Shown piece by piece: positions 6,829 to 14,101 of a stretch of 16,410 bases of DNA (position 1 is the first letter of the stretch; each line of letters starts with the position of its first letter). Both the position numbers and the translations under genes were made by a program. The DNA comes from JARIHD01 sp041743655. GTDB taxonomy: Bacteria > Patescibacteriota > Saccharimonadia > Saccharimonadales > UBA4665. The notes below the pieces were generated by a model that saw only the letters and a program-made list of their open reading frames with translations, was not told the DNA's origin and did no database searches. The stretch spans positions 1 through 16,410 of the forward strand of contig JBGTMJ010000061.1 in the NCBI GenBank assembly GCA_041743655.1, read 5' to 3'.

Positions 6829-9016
6829 GGTGCCTCCTAATTGATATTTGTTCTGATTGTTCAAGGTGAGCGGCAGCAAGACGATCGGATGTCAGTACTG
6901 GTATGCTATAGGTAAACACTGATCCTTTACCTTCTTCTGATTGTACGCTAATTGAACCACCATGGCGTTCCATTATAGACTTCGAAATGAAAAGTCCCAA
7001 ACCGGTACCTGAGCTACCGCTGTCCAATCCGCCATGCACGCGGTAGAATTTCGTGAAAAGATTTGGCAAGGCGTCCCTCGGTATGCCAATGCCAGTATCT
7101 TTTACGTGTACAAGATAGTTGTCATCTTTGCGTTCCAGTGTTACACCAATCTGCCCCTTATCAAGGGTGTACTTAATTGAGTTAGATAGCAAGTTATTAA
7201 TGACTTCCCGCAAAGCAATTTCGTCTCCTATAACTTTACAGCTCTCTGGGGGTCCGTAGTATGTCATTACTATCTGTTTTTCCTGGGCACTGAATTGCGA
7301 ATCCTGTACTGCCTGTGAAACACTGTCCGCAATATCCATTTCGTCCATATGGAGTGCTAGTGTCCCCCGTTCAATGCGCGTGACATCCAATAGGTTGTTA
7401 ATGAGGCCGCCAAGTTCGGCAGTACTTTTAAGGGCTTGCTGTAAGTAGCCTCCGGATTCAACGTTAGTATCTCCAGATTTCCTATAACGGAGAAGCTCAA
7501 GATACCCACGAACGGCAGCAAGCGGCGTACGTAGTTCGTGGGCTGCCATAGAAACGAAGTCAATCTTCATGTCTTCCAATTCGCGGCTTTTTGTTTCGTC
7601 GTGGATCGTAATGATCGTTTGCGCTTCGGCTTGGTCCTGGGCGCTAATACGGCCAACAAATACCCTTACAAAATGCGTACTGTTATCAGGGCTGGTGTAT
7701 TGCAAATCATTGTATGTGTTGGTGCCTGAAGCGTTGTAGTTGATGCCAAAGGCACGCATCCCTCTCCGCCACATAAACACTTCATTAATATTTTTGCCCA
7801 CCAAACCATCAATACTACGTGTGGCCAGCGAGGCAGCGGCATGGTTGGCAATGACGATATTCCCCGTCTTATCGATAGCCACAATACTTTCGGTTGTACT
7901 GTCCAATATAATCTGTAAACGGTTACGCTGTGCCTCGATACTAGACACAAATTCCGCAAGGCTAAGACCCATAGTATTAATGCTTTCACCCAAGGCGCCT
8001 ATCTCATCGCTGCGGTGCAGGTCTATCTTATTTGAGAAATCCCCTTGTCCGATAAGCTTGGCAATATGAGCGATACGTAAAATTGGCCGGGTAAACAATA
8101 AGGCAAGATACCAGGCAAGCAGTGCAATGATAGCCATCGAAAAAATAATAATTCCAAATAGTGAGTTCCTTAATTGAGCAATGGGAGCAAAAGCTTCTTT
8201 TTGGTCTATTTTTGTAGCAACTACCCAGTCGGCAAAACCGATAGCACGGGCTGCAACTATGACCTCCTGATCACGGTAGTCATAGACATGGGTATACGTT
8301 GCTGGCGTATCCTCAAACAGGTTAAGTGAGCTGAGATTCTCTGCTAACGCCGCATCGGTATTAAACCGTAAAGGGAATAAAGGTACAGTGTTATTCTTAA
8401 CGTCTTTTTCAGCTATTATGGTTTCACCGGTTGCTCCAAGCCCGGTATAGTCTTGCAAGGCGGCAACAATATCATCTGTGCGAAACATAACGCTTATAAT
8501 GGCGGATTCCTTTTTGTTAATGCTGACCTTGGACGATATATTTAATTTGTTGATGCCGTCACGTGCATCTTCGCTCACAGTAATGTTCGTGCTATCCCCA
8601 GAGTGCAGCAGTGTTTGGTCGACTAATTTTTGATTGGTAGTTCCGCTCAGTGTTGATGCAAATACGTTGCCGTTAAGGTCAGCGAGCGTGATAACCTGTA
8701 TGTCGGGTATCTCAGTCTTCTTCGCTTTTAGTGCCTTATTGATGCTGTCGAGGGCAGACGTATGCTTGGACTGCAGATAGTTCGCTAGTGCAACCTGGAA
8801 GTCGTATTTGTTGACCAGCTTCGTCACTTCTTCTTGCTTACTCTGCAGCAAGCCGGTGATATTCTGCTCTTGCTTAATGGATATGCTGGCCAGTTGGTCG
8901 GCTGTATTACTGCTTAACTCCCTACTAATGGTTACGTAAGCTACCGTGCCCACAGCTAATGTAGGTATAAGCCCAGTGCATAACAAAATAATTATTGATT
9001 TTAGTCTAATACTCAC
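6797..9016 (-). CDS. Sensor histidine kinase (dCache-HAMP-PAS-HisKA-HATPase)
   Basis: The 739-residue kinase has TM1 (about 8-30), an extracytoplasmic region (31-284) that looks like a dCache sensor, TM2 (about 285-309) and HAMP (about 309-360). A PAS domain follows (about 363-475), then HisKA with phospho-acceptor H493 in SMAAHELRTPL, and HATPase_c: N box N608/N612, G1 DTGIGI at 640-645, F box near 654-657 and G2 GSSGTGLGL at 667-675. All catalytic motifs are present, so it should be active. Cache domains usually bind small metabolites. It starts at GTG 9016, with AGGAA 9 nt upstream, 38 nt after the binding-protein gene, and its 3' end overlaps the response-regulator gene. The operon context suggests the binding protein may present ligand to its sensor domain; that is inference. 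Confidence 0.92.
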   Translation of the reverse strand: MSIRLKSIIILLCTGLIPTLAVGTVAYVTISRELSSNTADQLASISIKQEQNITGLLQSKQEEVTKLVNKYDFQVALANYLQSKHTSALDSINKALKAKKTEIPDIQVITLADLNGNVFASTLSGTTNQKLVDQTLLHSGDSTNITVSEDARDGINKLNISSKVSINKKESAIISVMFRTDDIVAALQDYTGLGATGETIIAEKDVKNNTVPLFPLRFNTDAALAENLSSLNLFEDTPATYTHVYDYRDQEVIVAARAIGFADWVVATKIDQKEAFAPIAQLRNSLFGIIIFSMAIIALLAWYLALLFTRPILRIAHIAKLIGQGDFSNKIDLHRSDEIGALGESINTMGLSLAEFVSSIEAQRNRLQIILDSTTESIVAIDKTGNIVIANHAAASLATRSIDGLVGKNINEVFMWRRGMRAFGINYNASGTNTYNDLQYTSPDNSTHFVRVFVGRISAQDQAEAQTIITIHDETKSRELEDMKIDFVSMAAHELRTPLAAVRGYLELLRYRKSGDTNVESGGYLQQALKSTAELGGLINNLLDVTRIERGTLALHMDEMDIADSVSQAVQDSQFSAQEKQIVMTYYGPPESCKVIGDEIALREVINNLLSNSIKYTLDKGQIGVTLERKDDNYLVHVKDTGIGIPRDALPNLFTKFYRVHGGLDSGSSGTGLGLFISKSIMERHGGSISVQSEEGKGSVFTYSIPVLTSDRLAAAHLEQSEQISIRRHRGWVTKNTAR
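6833..6840 (-). promoter_or_regulatory. Shine-Dalgarno deciding the response-regulator start
   Basis: On the minus strand TTAGGAGG lies 4 nt before GTG 6828. It is a near-perfect site, though slightly close, and lies inside the kinase coding sequence. It supports the 126-residue product over the longer TTG-started frame. Confidence 0.7.
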
Positions 9017-9025
9017 TGGTACTTA

Positions 9026-9030
9026 TTCCT
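9026..9030 (-). promoter_or_regulatory. Ribosome binding site of the histidine kinase
   Basis: AGGAA on the minus strand lies 9 nt before GTG 9016, in the 38-nt gap after the binding-protein gene. It supports the GTG start and co-transcription. Confidence 0.5.
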
Positions 9031-9054
9031 GACAGTAATTGATTGCACGTTATG

Positions 9055-10257
9055 CTACTGCTCGAGGACGGTAAACTTCCCGTCTTTGATCTGCAGTAAG
9101 TCATACTTATACGCTGGATCCGAAATTTCACCAGCCTGGTCGAAAGCTATATCTGCAGAAACACCCTTGAACGTGATGTTAGGTAGCTTGTTTTTAACCT
9201 GTTCTCCCGTTGTAGCACCCTGTTTTACAGCTGTATATATTGCGTGGAAGGCATCGTAAGCCTGAGGCGCTGCATATAGCTGATCTGTGATCTGATATTC
9301 ATTGACAATAGACTGTTTGAAAGATTTACTGCCGGTAGGGAATGAAGTTATCGTCAGGCCTTCTACAGCCTCCGGCGCGTTGCTAATGATGGTTTCGTCA
9401 TAGAAGATATCCGCACCGAACAACGGTGTCTGCATGCCTGCTTCACGGGCCAGCTTTATAACAGCGGTTCCCGTAACAACAGAATTTGGCGCAACAAATA
9501 TAGCCTCAGGGTTATTGGCTTTAATCGTACTAATTTGTTCTCCGAGGTCGATTACATCGGGTTCAGCAAAAGCGGTAGCAACAACCTTGCCACCCAGTGC
9601 TTCAAACTTTTCCTGAAACACCTTGTTCATACCAGTGCCGTAAGGTTCGTTGGTATAGAATACAGCAATAGTACGGATGCCTCTATCGTATATGGCTTGG
9701 GCAATGAAAGAGCCTTGGAATGTATCTGGGGGGATCACTCTAAAGAAGTAGTCGTCGGGCTTGGTAAGTGTGGGGCTTGAGGCTGAAGGGCTTATGAGGG
9801 GTATCTTGGCATTGTTAGCGAATGGCAATGCTGCAACACTAGCACTGGAACACCCTTCACCAATGATTGCTATGACTTTTTTCTCTATAAGGCGTTTAAT
9901 GGCTGCTTCAGCGGCCTTTGCGTCACATTTTGAATCTTCCTGGATGATGTCAATGTTGTCGGCATTAAGTTGTTTTTTAGCAAGGAGCATACCTTTGCTC
10001 GTTCCATTACCCATTGCCGCTGATCCGCCGCTAAACGCCATCATAAGCCCTACCTTGACGTTGCTGACTGGCTTTGGCTTTTTGTATATAAATTTGTAAT
10101 ATACTATGCCAGCCAAACCAAGAAGTTCTGCAATAATAAAGATGGTAAGCACAATGACTGCTAGCGGTCGCCCTCCTTTACTGCCTGGCTGGTGTGTGAC
10201 TAGCCCTGTAGAAGAGTCAGAATTGTATGCTGCAGGATCGTTAGAATTGGGATTCAT
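9055..10257 (-). CDS. Membrane-anchored LivK-like (Peripla_BP_6) solute-binding protein
   Basis: The 400-residue protein has a polar N-terminus of about 30 residues and then one hydrophobic helix (about 31-56, ending in basic KFIYKK). It lacks a lipobox, so it is probably held by an uncleaved anchor rather than by lipid. From about 67 on it follows the type I periplasmic-binding fold of branched-chain amino-acid receptors: VKVGLMMAFSGGSAAMG, VIAIIGEGCSSAS, IPLISPSASSP, YFFRVIPPD and VFYTNEPYG. Cys111 and Cys136 have the same 25-residue spacing as the Cys53-Cys78 disulfide of LIV-binding protein. No permease or ATPase gene lies nearby. Instead it is the first gene of an operon with a histidine kinase and a receiver protein, so a sensing role is more likely than uptake. 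The ligand is unknown; amino acid, amide or small aromatic acid are all possible. Confidence 0.87.
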   Translation of the reverse strand: MNPNSNDPAAYNSDSSTGLVTHQPGSKGGRPLAVIVLTIFIIAELLGLAGIVYYKFIYKKPKPVSNVKVGLMMAFSGGSAAMGNGTSKGMLLAKKQLNADNIDIIQEDSKCDAKAAEAAIKRLIEKKVIAIIGEGCSSASVAALPFANNAKIPLISPSASSPTLTKPDDYFFRVIPPDTFQGSFIAQAIYDRGIRTIAVFYTNEPYGTGMNKVFQEKFEALGGKVVATAFAEPDVIDLGEQISTIKANNPEAIFVAPNSVVTGTAVIKLAREAGMQTPLFGADIFYDETIISNAPEAVEGLTITSFPTGSKSFKQSIVNEYQITDQLYAAPQAYDAFHAIYTAVKQGATTGEQVKNKLPNITFKGVSADIAFDQAGEISDPAYKYDLLQIKDGKFTVLEQ

Positions 10258-10267
10258 TGTGCTTATG

Positions 10268-10273
10268 CCTTTT
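10268..10273 (-). promoter_or_regulatory. Ribosome binding site of the binding-protein gene
   Basis: AAAAGG on the minus strand lies 10 nt before ATG 10257. It is moderate in strength and at the outer end of normal spacing. Confidence 0.4.
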
Positions 10274-10283
10274 AATTAATCTA

Positions 10284-10313
10284 ATAATCATTGATTGCCG
10301 CTATATTTGTCAA
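10284..10313 (-). promoter_or_regulatory. Promoter of the binding protein-kinase-receiver operon
   Basis: On the minus strand a perfect -35 TTGACA (10313-10308) is followed after 18 nt by GATTAT (10289-10284, 4 of 6 to the -10 consensus). The expected start site would give a leader of roughly 20 nt that contains the AAAAGG site. Confidence 0.5.
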
Positions 10314-10368
10314 GCATCGATTACCCTGCTCTGTTATAAAGCCGCCTACAGAGTACGAAAATTGCCTC

Positions 10369-11103
10369 TTAATTTGCATGTGTGGTTACTCTGCTCTCCG
10401 CCTCGTTACGTTTGAAAAGTACAAGCGGTGCGATACCAAACACAAGAACAAGTGCATAAATTACCGCAAAGCCACACATAATGCTTGGTATGCCTGCGAA
10501 TGTCTGGGGGTTTAGGGCATTGACCATGCCGGTTGGCAAAATAAAGCTTAAGTAACCAATTACCTGAAATGTAAGTGCCTTACGTATATCCGGCTTTGCG
10601 GTGCGGCTATAGCGCAGCGACATAACAATTCCGGCGATTAGCAGCGCATAATAGTAGGCAAAAAACAGATCTCCATATGGGTCTGATAGCTGGAATATGG
10701 CATAGTTGCCGGCGCATGCATGGCCTACAAACGCTGCTGTATCAAATGCGAACGCGCCTGCGAACATGATGCTGCTGGCATATCCTGCGCCAACAATCGC
10801 CCGTGATTTTCGTCCGGCAATCTCGGTTACCAAATGCAACCCCAATGCCGGCAGGAGTGCGATGGCTACATATCCTACTCGTGACCAGTTCGCCACCGAG
10901 GCATTAACACCACAGACTTGATATTCCGCAAATTGAAAGATAGCCAAACATACCAGGAGACTTGCTATGATGCGGCCGGTCTGTGAAGTGCGGTAGCGAA
11001 CAAGGGTATATACCAAAAGCAATGCCTCAATTGCAAAGGTGGCTATCATAACTGGCGGAGAAAAACAGAAGAGCGTGTTACGGTTCCTGTGGGGCGTCTG
11101 CAT
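10369..11103 (-). CDS. Seven-helix membrane protein like the sensor region of 7TM histidine kinases
   Basis: This 244-residue protein has seven predicted helices by eye, at about 18-36, 43-64, 74-94, 101-124, 144-163, 174-195 and 203-228. The order, the short loops, the phrase ALLPALGLHLV in helix 3 and the end FGIAPLVLFKR resemble the N-terminal 7TM sensor part that precedes PAS or kinase domains in many two-component proteins. Here nothing follows: after helix 7 only a short polar tail remains, so there is no kinase, cyclase or GGDEF output. Cysteines lie in or near the outer loops. The ATG at 11103 is preceded by TAGG about 5 nt away. The downstream neighbour is the binding-protein operon, which has its own promoter. 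The family call is by general resemblance and function is unknown. Confidence 0.6.
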   Translation of the reverse strand: MQTPHRNRNTLFCFSPPVMIATFAIEALLLVYTLVRYRTSQTGRIIASLLVCLAIFQFAEYQVCGVNASVANWSRVGYVAIALLPALGLHLVTEIAGRKSRAIVGAGYASSIMFAGAFAFDTAAFVGHACAGNYAIFQLSDPYGDLFFAYYYALLIAGIVMSLRYSRTAKPDIRKALTFQVIGYLSFILPTGMVNALNPQTFAGIPSIMCGFAVIYALVLVFGIAPLVLFKRNEAESRVTTHAN

Positions 11104-11116
11104 AATTACCTAGTAG

Positions 11117-11122
11117 TTTATA
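11117..11122 (-). promoter_or_regulatory. Weak -10 candidate for the seven-helix gene
   Basis: TATAAA on the minus strand ends 13 nt before ATG 11103, in the 91-nt gap after the four-helix protein gene. No good -35 is visible. Read-through from the upstream pair is equally possible. Confidence 0.25.
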
Positions 11123-11194
11123 TGTTTGATGCCGTTTATGCTATAGCTTATTAGTGCAATTGTCATAGCTTGATTGTGTGGTTATCACTGAGGT

Positions 11195-12001
11195 TTAAGC
11201 TTTGTAATGTGTTGTTGTGTCTTTTCTAACAAATTTTTGTACTAGTTTGCCTATGAGTGCTGCGAGTAGTAACAGGATGCCTAAAACAGCGGCTATCATA
11301 TAACTATGGGAGAGGCTGGAACCTATTTCATTGGCAACATTTGGCGGCAGCGCACCAAGCGGTGCGTCGCCATCCTTGGGTGGATGTGATAGCAGTAGGC
11401 CAGCTATAGCACCTACCGGGCTTACTACCAACAATATAGTTCCAGGGCTTACTAAACGGCCCCAACCAGCACTGAAGTAAATCGTAGTTACTAAAAACAG
11501 CACAGCCGCTACAGCAGTAATTACAAAAATGCGATGCAGTGTCTGGTGGGTTTTCTTAGTGAATACACCAAGAAGTGATGCGTTTTTAGTAAACTCTTTC
11601 TGCTCGTTGACGTCTGTAGTAAATTTGGCTGCAGCACCAGCAGGGCCGTAGTCGTATATAGGCTCGGTGATTTGGCGAAAAAGCTTGAGCCGGAGCTCGC
11701 GTGCGCTCAAAGTGACGACGTCCTGTTTCGAAATTTTAACTTGAGGAAATTGCGGAATCGGGCTTACCGTATCTCCAGGCAGATTTTGTATCTTTTGACG
11801 GAACTCTTCTAGCCCTTTTTCGTCGTCCAGACCTTCTTTACTGAACAGGCCGGCAACGAGGGTGGTCGATATATTAAGTGCACGTTCTTTGGCGGTCAGT
11901 GTGCTTAAGTTAAACATCAAAAGCGCGACGCCTAAAGCCAAAAAAGATAGAATGCCACATACCCATTTAATATCAACGTGCCAATAGGGTCTACTTTGCA
12001 T
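11195..12001 (-). CDS. Four-helix membrane protein of unknown function
   Basis: I do not recognise this protein. With the ATG at 12001 it has 268 residues. A single helix near the N-terminus (about 12-34) is followed by a polar, charged extracytoplasmic-looking region of about 120 residues containing a QFPQVKISKQDV segment. Three further helices follow (about 157-181, 185-207 and 230-254), then a short basic tail. A longer frame opens at 12070, but the 12001 start is preferred: CAGGGG lies just upstream, the extra 23 residues would be polar and unrelated, and the 11-nt overlap with the DUF1801 stop is a typical coupled junction. The Pro-rich loop between helices 3 and 4 (SHPPKDGDAPLGALPPN) is unusual. 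It is probably co-expressed with the DUF1801 gene. Confidence 0.65.
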   Translation of the reverse strand: MQSRPYWHVDIKWVCGILSFLALGVALLMFNLSTLTAKERALNISTTLVAGLFSKEGLDDEKGLEEFRQKIQNLPGDTVSPIPQFPQVKISKQDVVTLSARELRLKLFRQITEPIYDYGPAGAAAKFTTDVNEQKEFTKNASLLGVFTKKTHQTLHRIFVITAVAAVLFLVTTIYFSAGWGRLVSPGTILLVVSPVGAIAGLLLSHPPKDGDAPLGALPPNVANEIGSSLSHSYMIAAVLGILLLLAALIGKLVQKFVRKDTTTHYKA

Positions 12002-12437
12002 TGATGCCCCTGGCCTTTTCGTAGTTAGCAATATATTGTTCGGGCGTGTACATTTCGATAGCCTGACCAATTAGTTCCAGAGGCAAATCGTCAAGCGATT
12101 TGAAACGGACGCAACTCTTGCCCATGTCCAGCTTCTTGCCGGTTTTCTTAAATTCTGCTTTAAACCAGTTTTCTAACTCGCCGTACACACTCGTCAGATA
12201 TAAAGACATATAATTCTTCTGGGAGGCGAGCGCTACATATCCAAGCGGCTGTTTGTTATAGGTGCTGGGGTATCTTTCAAGCGGAATGTAATAGCTGATC
12301 ATGCCCCACAGCATGCCCTCTTCGTAGCCTTTGGGCATATGCTTTTTAATTAGTTTACGTAATTCCGATAAGGGGCGTTCTCTGTCTTCTGGCAGACCCG
12401 CCAAGTAATCGTCTACAGCTTGCGCTTTGCTTTGCAT
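11991..12437 (-). CDS. DUF1801 (YdhG-like) domain protein
   Basis: This 148-residue soluble protein matches DUF1801. The N-terminal helix VDDYLAGLPEDRERPLSELRKLI is followed by the family hallmark GYEEGMLWGMISYYIPL, then YVALASQKNYMSLYL. The fold is small alpha/beta, and some relatives have been linked to iron handling or stress, but no reaction is established. Length is normal (about 120-150). The ATG at 12437 has no Shine-Dalgarno, and an extended -10 ends only 9 nt upstream, so the mRNA is probably leaderless. The last codons overlap the start of the four-helix membrane protein gene by 11 nt. Confidence 0.8.
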   Translation of the reverse strand: MQSKAQAVDDYLAGLPEDRERPLSELRKLIKKHMPKGYEEGMLWGMISYYIPLERYPSTYNKQPLGYVALASQKNYMSLYLTSVYGELENWFKAEFKKTGKKLDMGKSCVRFKSLDDLPLELIGQAIEMYTPEQYIANYEKARGINAK

Positions 12438-12657
12438 ACTTTAAAAAGTATACCACCCATGCTTGCCACCTGTGATATTCAAGCACGATCATAATCTCTG
12501 GTTGTTTGCGTACAAAGCAGTATTACTCACGAAAGAGTCATTGTTCTTTCATCCTTAGGGTTGCCAAGAGATAGTAGGTTGACTTTGACAGCCAATTGGA
12601 CCAACAGACAGCCTGCCAGTTATTGTATCGTTAAGCTAAGTATTACGTAGGACTATT
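12438..12657. other. 220-nt non-coding gap, longest in the window
   Basis: I see no gene or tRNA. It holds the promoter of the DUF1801 gene at its left end. It also has a short inverted repeat, GAAAGA (12531-12536) and TCTTTC (12545-12550), around an 8-nt loop, and two GACAGCC copies 20 nt apart (12587, 12607). None is strong enough to name as a terminator or RNA. Confidence 0.4.
12447..12455 (-). promoter_or_regulatory. Extended -10 of the DUF1801 gene, leaderless type
   Basis: TGGTATACT on the minus strand fits TGnTATAAT with one mismatch and ends 9 nt before ATG 12437. No -35 is evident, as is common with extended -10 promoters. Confidence 0.6.
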
Positions 12658-13188
12658 TTATAGTTTCTTGAGCAGCTCTTTCCAGTATGGCCGCCAATGT
12701 TCGACTTGTTCGCTTGACTCTAGTTTTTCATGCTGGACGCTGAGCGCGGCTTTGCCTGGGACCTTTTGGTAGATGTTGACATTTACCCGCGAACCATCAG
12801 CCAGTCCACAGCGCCAGTAGCGCCATTTGTCCGTTGTAGTAATTTCCGGGGCACGAGAGATCGTAATTTCCGAGAATTCATTTCTACCGCCAACAAGTTT
12901 TACCCAGGTCTCAAGCGCTTGGTCAAAGGTGCCATCCAGCGTCTTACCTACTGAAACGGAAAACTCGCCGTCGCAATCTTGTCCTGGTACCCGCCGTCCA
13001 ATGTGCTGCTCGTAGGCTACGGTGACTGTCTGCGCCCACCATCCTGGCGCACCTTTGTCATACACTTTTTTGGCAATCTCTTTATGCGACAATTGTGGCG
13101 CATTGATGCTCTCAAGATAGGCCAGCCATTCTTCCCATGGTCTGCCTGTACCTTTTTCGATAGCTAGCGTGCTTATTGGCTGTGACAT
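12658..13188 (-). CDS. DUF4287 protein with SRPBCC-like C-terminal half
   Basis: The protein has 176 residues. Residues 1-70 match DUF4287: EKGTGRPWEEWLAYLE, a helix with SHKEIAKKVYD, then GWWAQTVTVAYEQHIG, the family's WWAQ signature. Residues about 72-176 look like a shortened SRPBCC/AHSA1-type (Hsp90 activator-like) beta-rich domain: FSVSVGKTLDGTFDQALETWV, then strands around RYWRCGLADGSRVNVNIYQK and ALSVQHEKLESSEQVEHWRPYWKELL. This two-part layout is common in annotated soluble bacterial proteins, but no ligand or reaction is established. The ATG at 13188 has a -10 box 6 nt upstream and no Shine-Dalgarno. It lies 56 nt downstream of otsB on the same strand, but its own promoter argues for separate expression. 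Confidence 0.8.
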   Translation of the reverse strand: MSQPISTLAIEKGTGRPWEEWLAYLESINAPQLSHKEIAKKVYDKGAPGWWAQTVTVAYEQHIGRRVPGQDCDGEFSVSVGKTLDGTFDQALETWVKLVGGRNEFSEITISRAPEITTTDKWRYWRCGLADGSRVNVNIYQKVPGKAALSVQHEKLESSEQVEHWRPYWKELLKKL

Positions 13189-13194
13189 GGTGGT

Positions 13195-13203
13195 ATCATA
13201 GCA
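13195..13203 (-). promoter_or_regulatory. Extended -10 of the DUF4287 gene, leaderless type
   Basis: TGCTATGAT on the minus strand (TGn plus TATGAT, 5 of 6) ends 6 nt before ATG 13188, which predicts transcription starting at the start codon. Confidence 0.6.
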
Positions 13204-13244
13204 TTATGTAATAAGGGTGGCGTAATAAACAACCCGCCTTGTGT

Positions 13245-14012
13245 CTAACCAATAGTTGTTTTGGCGGTGCTGCTGCGTGTGAAGCTTTCCAACAGCCCCA
13301 AGACCGATGTGGGGCTGGAAAGCATGTGGTTAGCTGGAGTTGGGGATTCACCGACTGCTAAGCTAAATGCCTGCTTCGGCAGGGCGGCGAACAGATGCTC
13401 GTCGGTAACATCGTCGCCTGCTGCCAAAATAAAGTCGAAACTGTCGCTGGCAAGCCAATACGCAGCTGCGTCGCCTTTGTTTATACGTGAGGATTTAACT
13501 TCAATGACCTTGTGCCCCATGAGGACCGTAAGGTCCAGTCCGGCTGTCGCATAGTCTAAACTAACGCGCAGTTTATGTACTACAAGAGTGGCAGCTGTTT
13601 TGTCTGCAAGACGGTAATGCCACGCAAGGGTAGATTGTTTCTCTTCAATAAACGATCCGGGCAATTGCTCTGCGGCAGCTTGCATAAGCGCCATGATAGA
13701 CGGCCACCAGCTTTGGCTGGGAGAAGTTGCTGAATGCCAGTCGCTACCGTATGGCTTTACAAAAAAACCATGCTCGGCAGCAAGCCCAATGTTAAGATTG
13801 CCAAGCCAGGCGTCCAATGTTGCCTGATCACGTCCACTGACAATAACTACTTCATTTTGTTTGTCGGCAGCAAGCTCTTCCAGGACTTCCAGCAATTGTG
13901 CACCAGGTATAGCTTGGGCTGGTGACGCGGCTAATTCGACAAGGGTTCCATCGTAATCAAGCAGTAGTAGCCGTCTTTCGGCACGCCTATAGGCGTCAAT
14001 AATAGACTGCAT
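13245..14012 (-). CDS. otsB: Trehalose-6-phosphate phosphatase
   Basis: This 255-residue HAD-superfamily phosphatase removes phosphate from trehalose-6-phosphate to give trehalose, the second step of the OtsAB pathway in the cytoplasm. HAD motif I is LLDYDGTL (nucleophile D19, acid/base D21), motif II is VIVSGRD (S59), the motif III Lys is K179 in INKGDA, and motif IV is GDDVTDE (D200, D201, D204). The EHGFF and STLAWHYR phrases are typical of OtsB. Length fits the family. The ATG at 14012 lies 7 nt after a -10 box. It diverges from otsA across 89 nt, so both can respond to shared regulatory DNA. The C-terminal tail (SSTAKTTIG) is unremarkable. Confidence 0.95.
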   Translation of the reverse strand: MQSIIDAYRRAERRLLLLDYDGTLVELAASPAQAIPGAQLLEVLEELAADKQNEVVIVSGRDQATLDAWLGNLNIGLAAEHGFFVKPYGSDWHSATSPSQSWWPSIMALMQAAAEQLPGSFIEEKQSTLAWHYRLADKTAATLVVHKLRVSLDYATAGLDLTVLMGHKVIEVKSSRINKGDAAAYWLASDSFDFILAAGDDVTDEHLFAALPKQAFSLAVGESPTPANHMLSSPTSVLGLLESFTRSSTAKTTIG

Positions 14013-14019
14013 ACTACTT

Positions 14020-14025
14020 ATAATA
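14020..14025 (-). promoter_or_regulatory. -10 box of otsB, leaderless type
   Basis: TATTAT on the minus strand (5 of 6) ends 7 nt before ATG 14012. No Shine-Dalgarno is seen. Confidence 0.5.
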
Positions 14026-14045
14026 GATTATGCTAGAAACTATCA

Positions 14046-14061
14046 CAATGTGCTAACATTG
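14046..14061. promoter_or_regulatory. Inverted repeat in the otsB-otsA divergent region
   Basis: CAATG and CATTG form a perfect 5-bp inverted repeat around TGCTAA. The arms extend to 8 bp (TATC...GATA) if a 2-nt bulge is allowed. Its place between two divergent genes of one pathway fits a regulator site; the regulator is unknown. Confidence 0.4.
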
Positions 14062-14089
14062 ATAGCTAACACTAGTATGGAGTGCTAAC
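14050..14089. repeat. Repeated GTGCTAAC boxes, one forming a CIRCE half-site
   Basis: GTGCTAAC occurs at 14050-14057 and 14082-14089, 32 bp apart (about three helical turns), with a shorter GCTAAC at 14065-14070. The right copy lies within GAGTGCTAA (14080-14088), an exact right arm of the HrcA-bound CIRCE element. The left-arm position (14062-14070) matches in only 5 of 9 bases. It could be a degenerate operator or unrelated repeats. Confidence 0.4.
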
Positions 14090-14101
14090 GGATTACAATT
14101 T

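Noticed and set aside
6448..6879. Longer 143-residue form of the response regulator
   Set aside because: It would start at TTG with no ribosome site; the GTG at 6828 has TTAGGAGG upstream and gives the normal receiver length.
12531..12550. Possible hairpin GAAAGA-N8-TCTTTC as a terminator or small RNA
   Set aside because: It has only six weak base pairs, no GC-rich stem and no U-run.
13206..13238. Possible terminator after otsB
   Set aside because: On the minus strand short arms (GGCG/CGCC or GGGT/ACCC) can pair, but the stems are 4 bp with long loops and no U tract.
14094..14099. TACAAT as -10 box of otsA
   Set aside because: It ends only 2 nt before the ATG, which would place the transcription start inside the coding sequence and remove the start codon.
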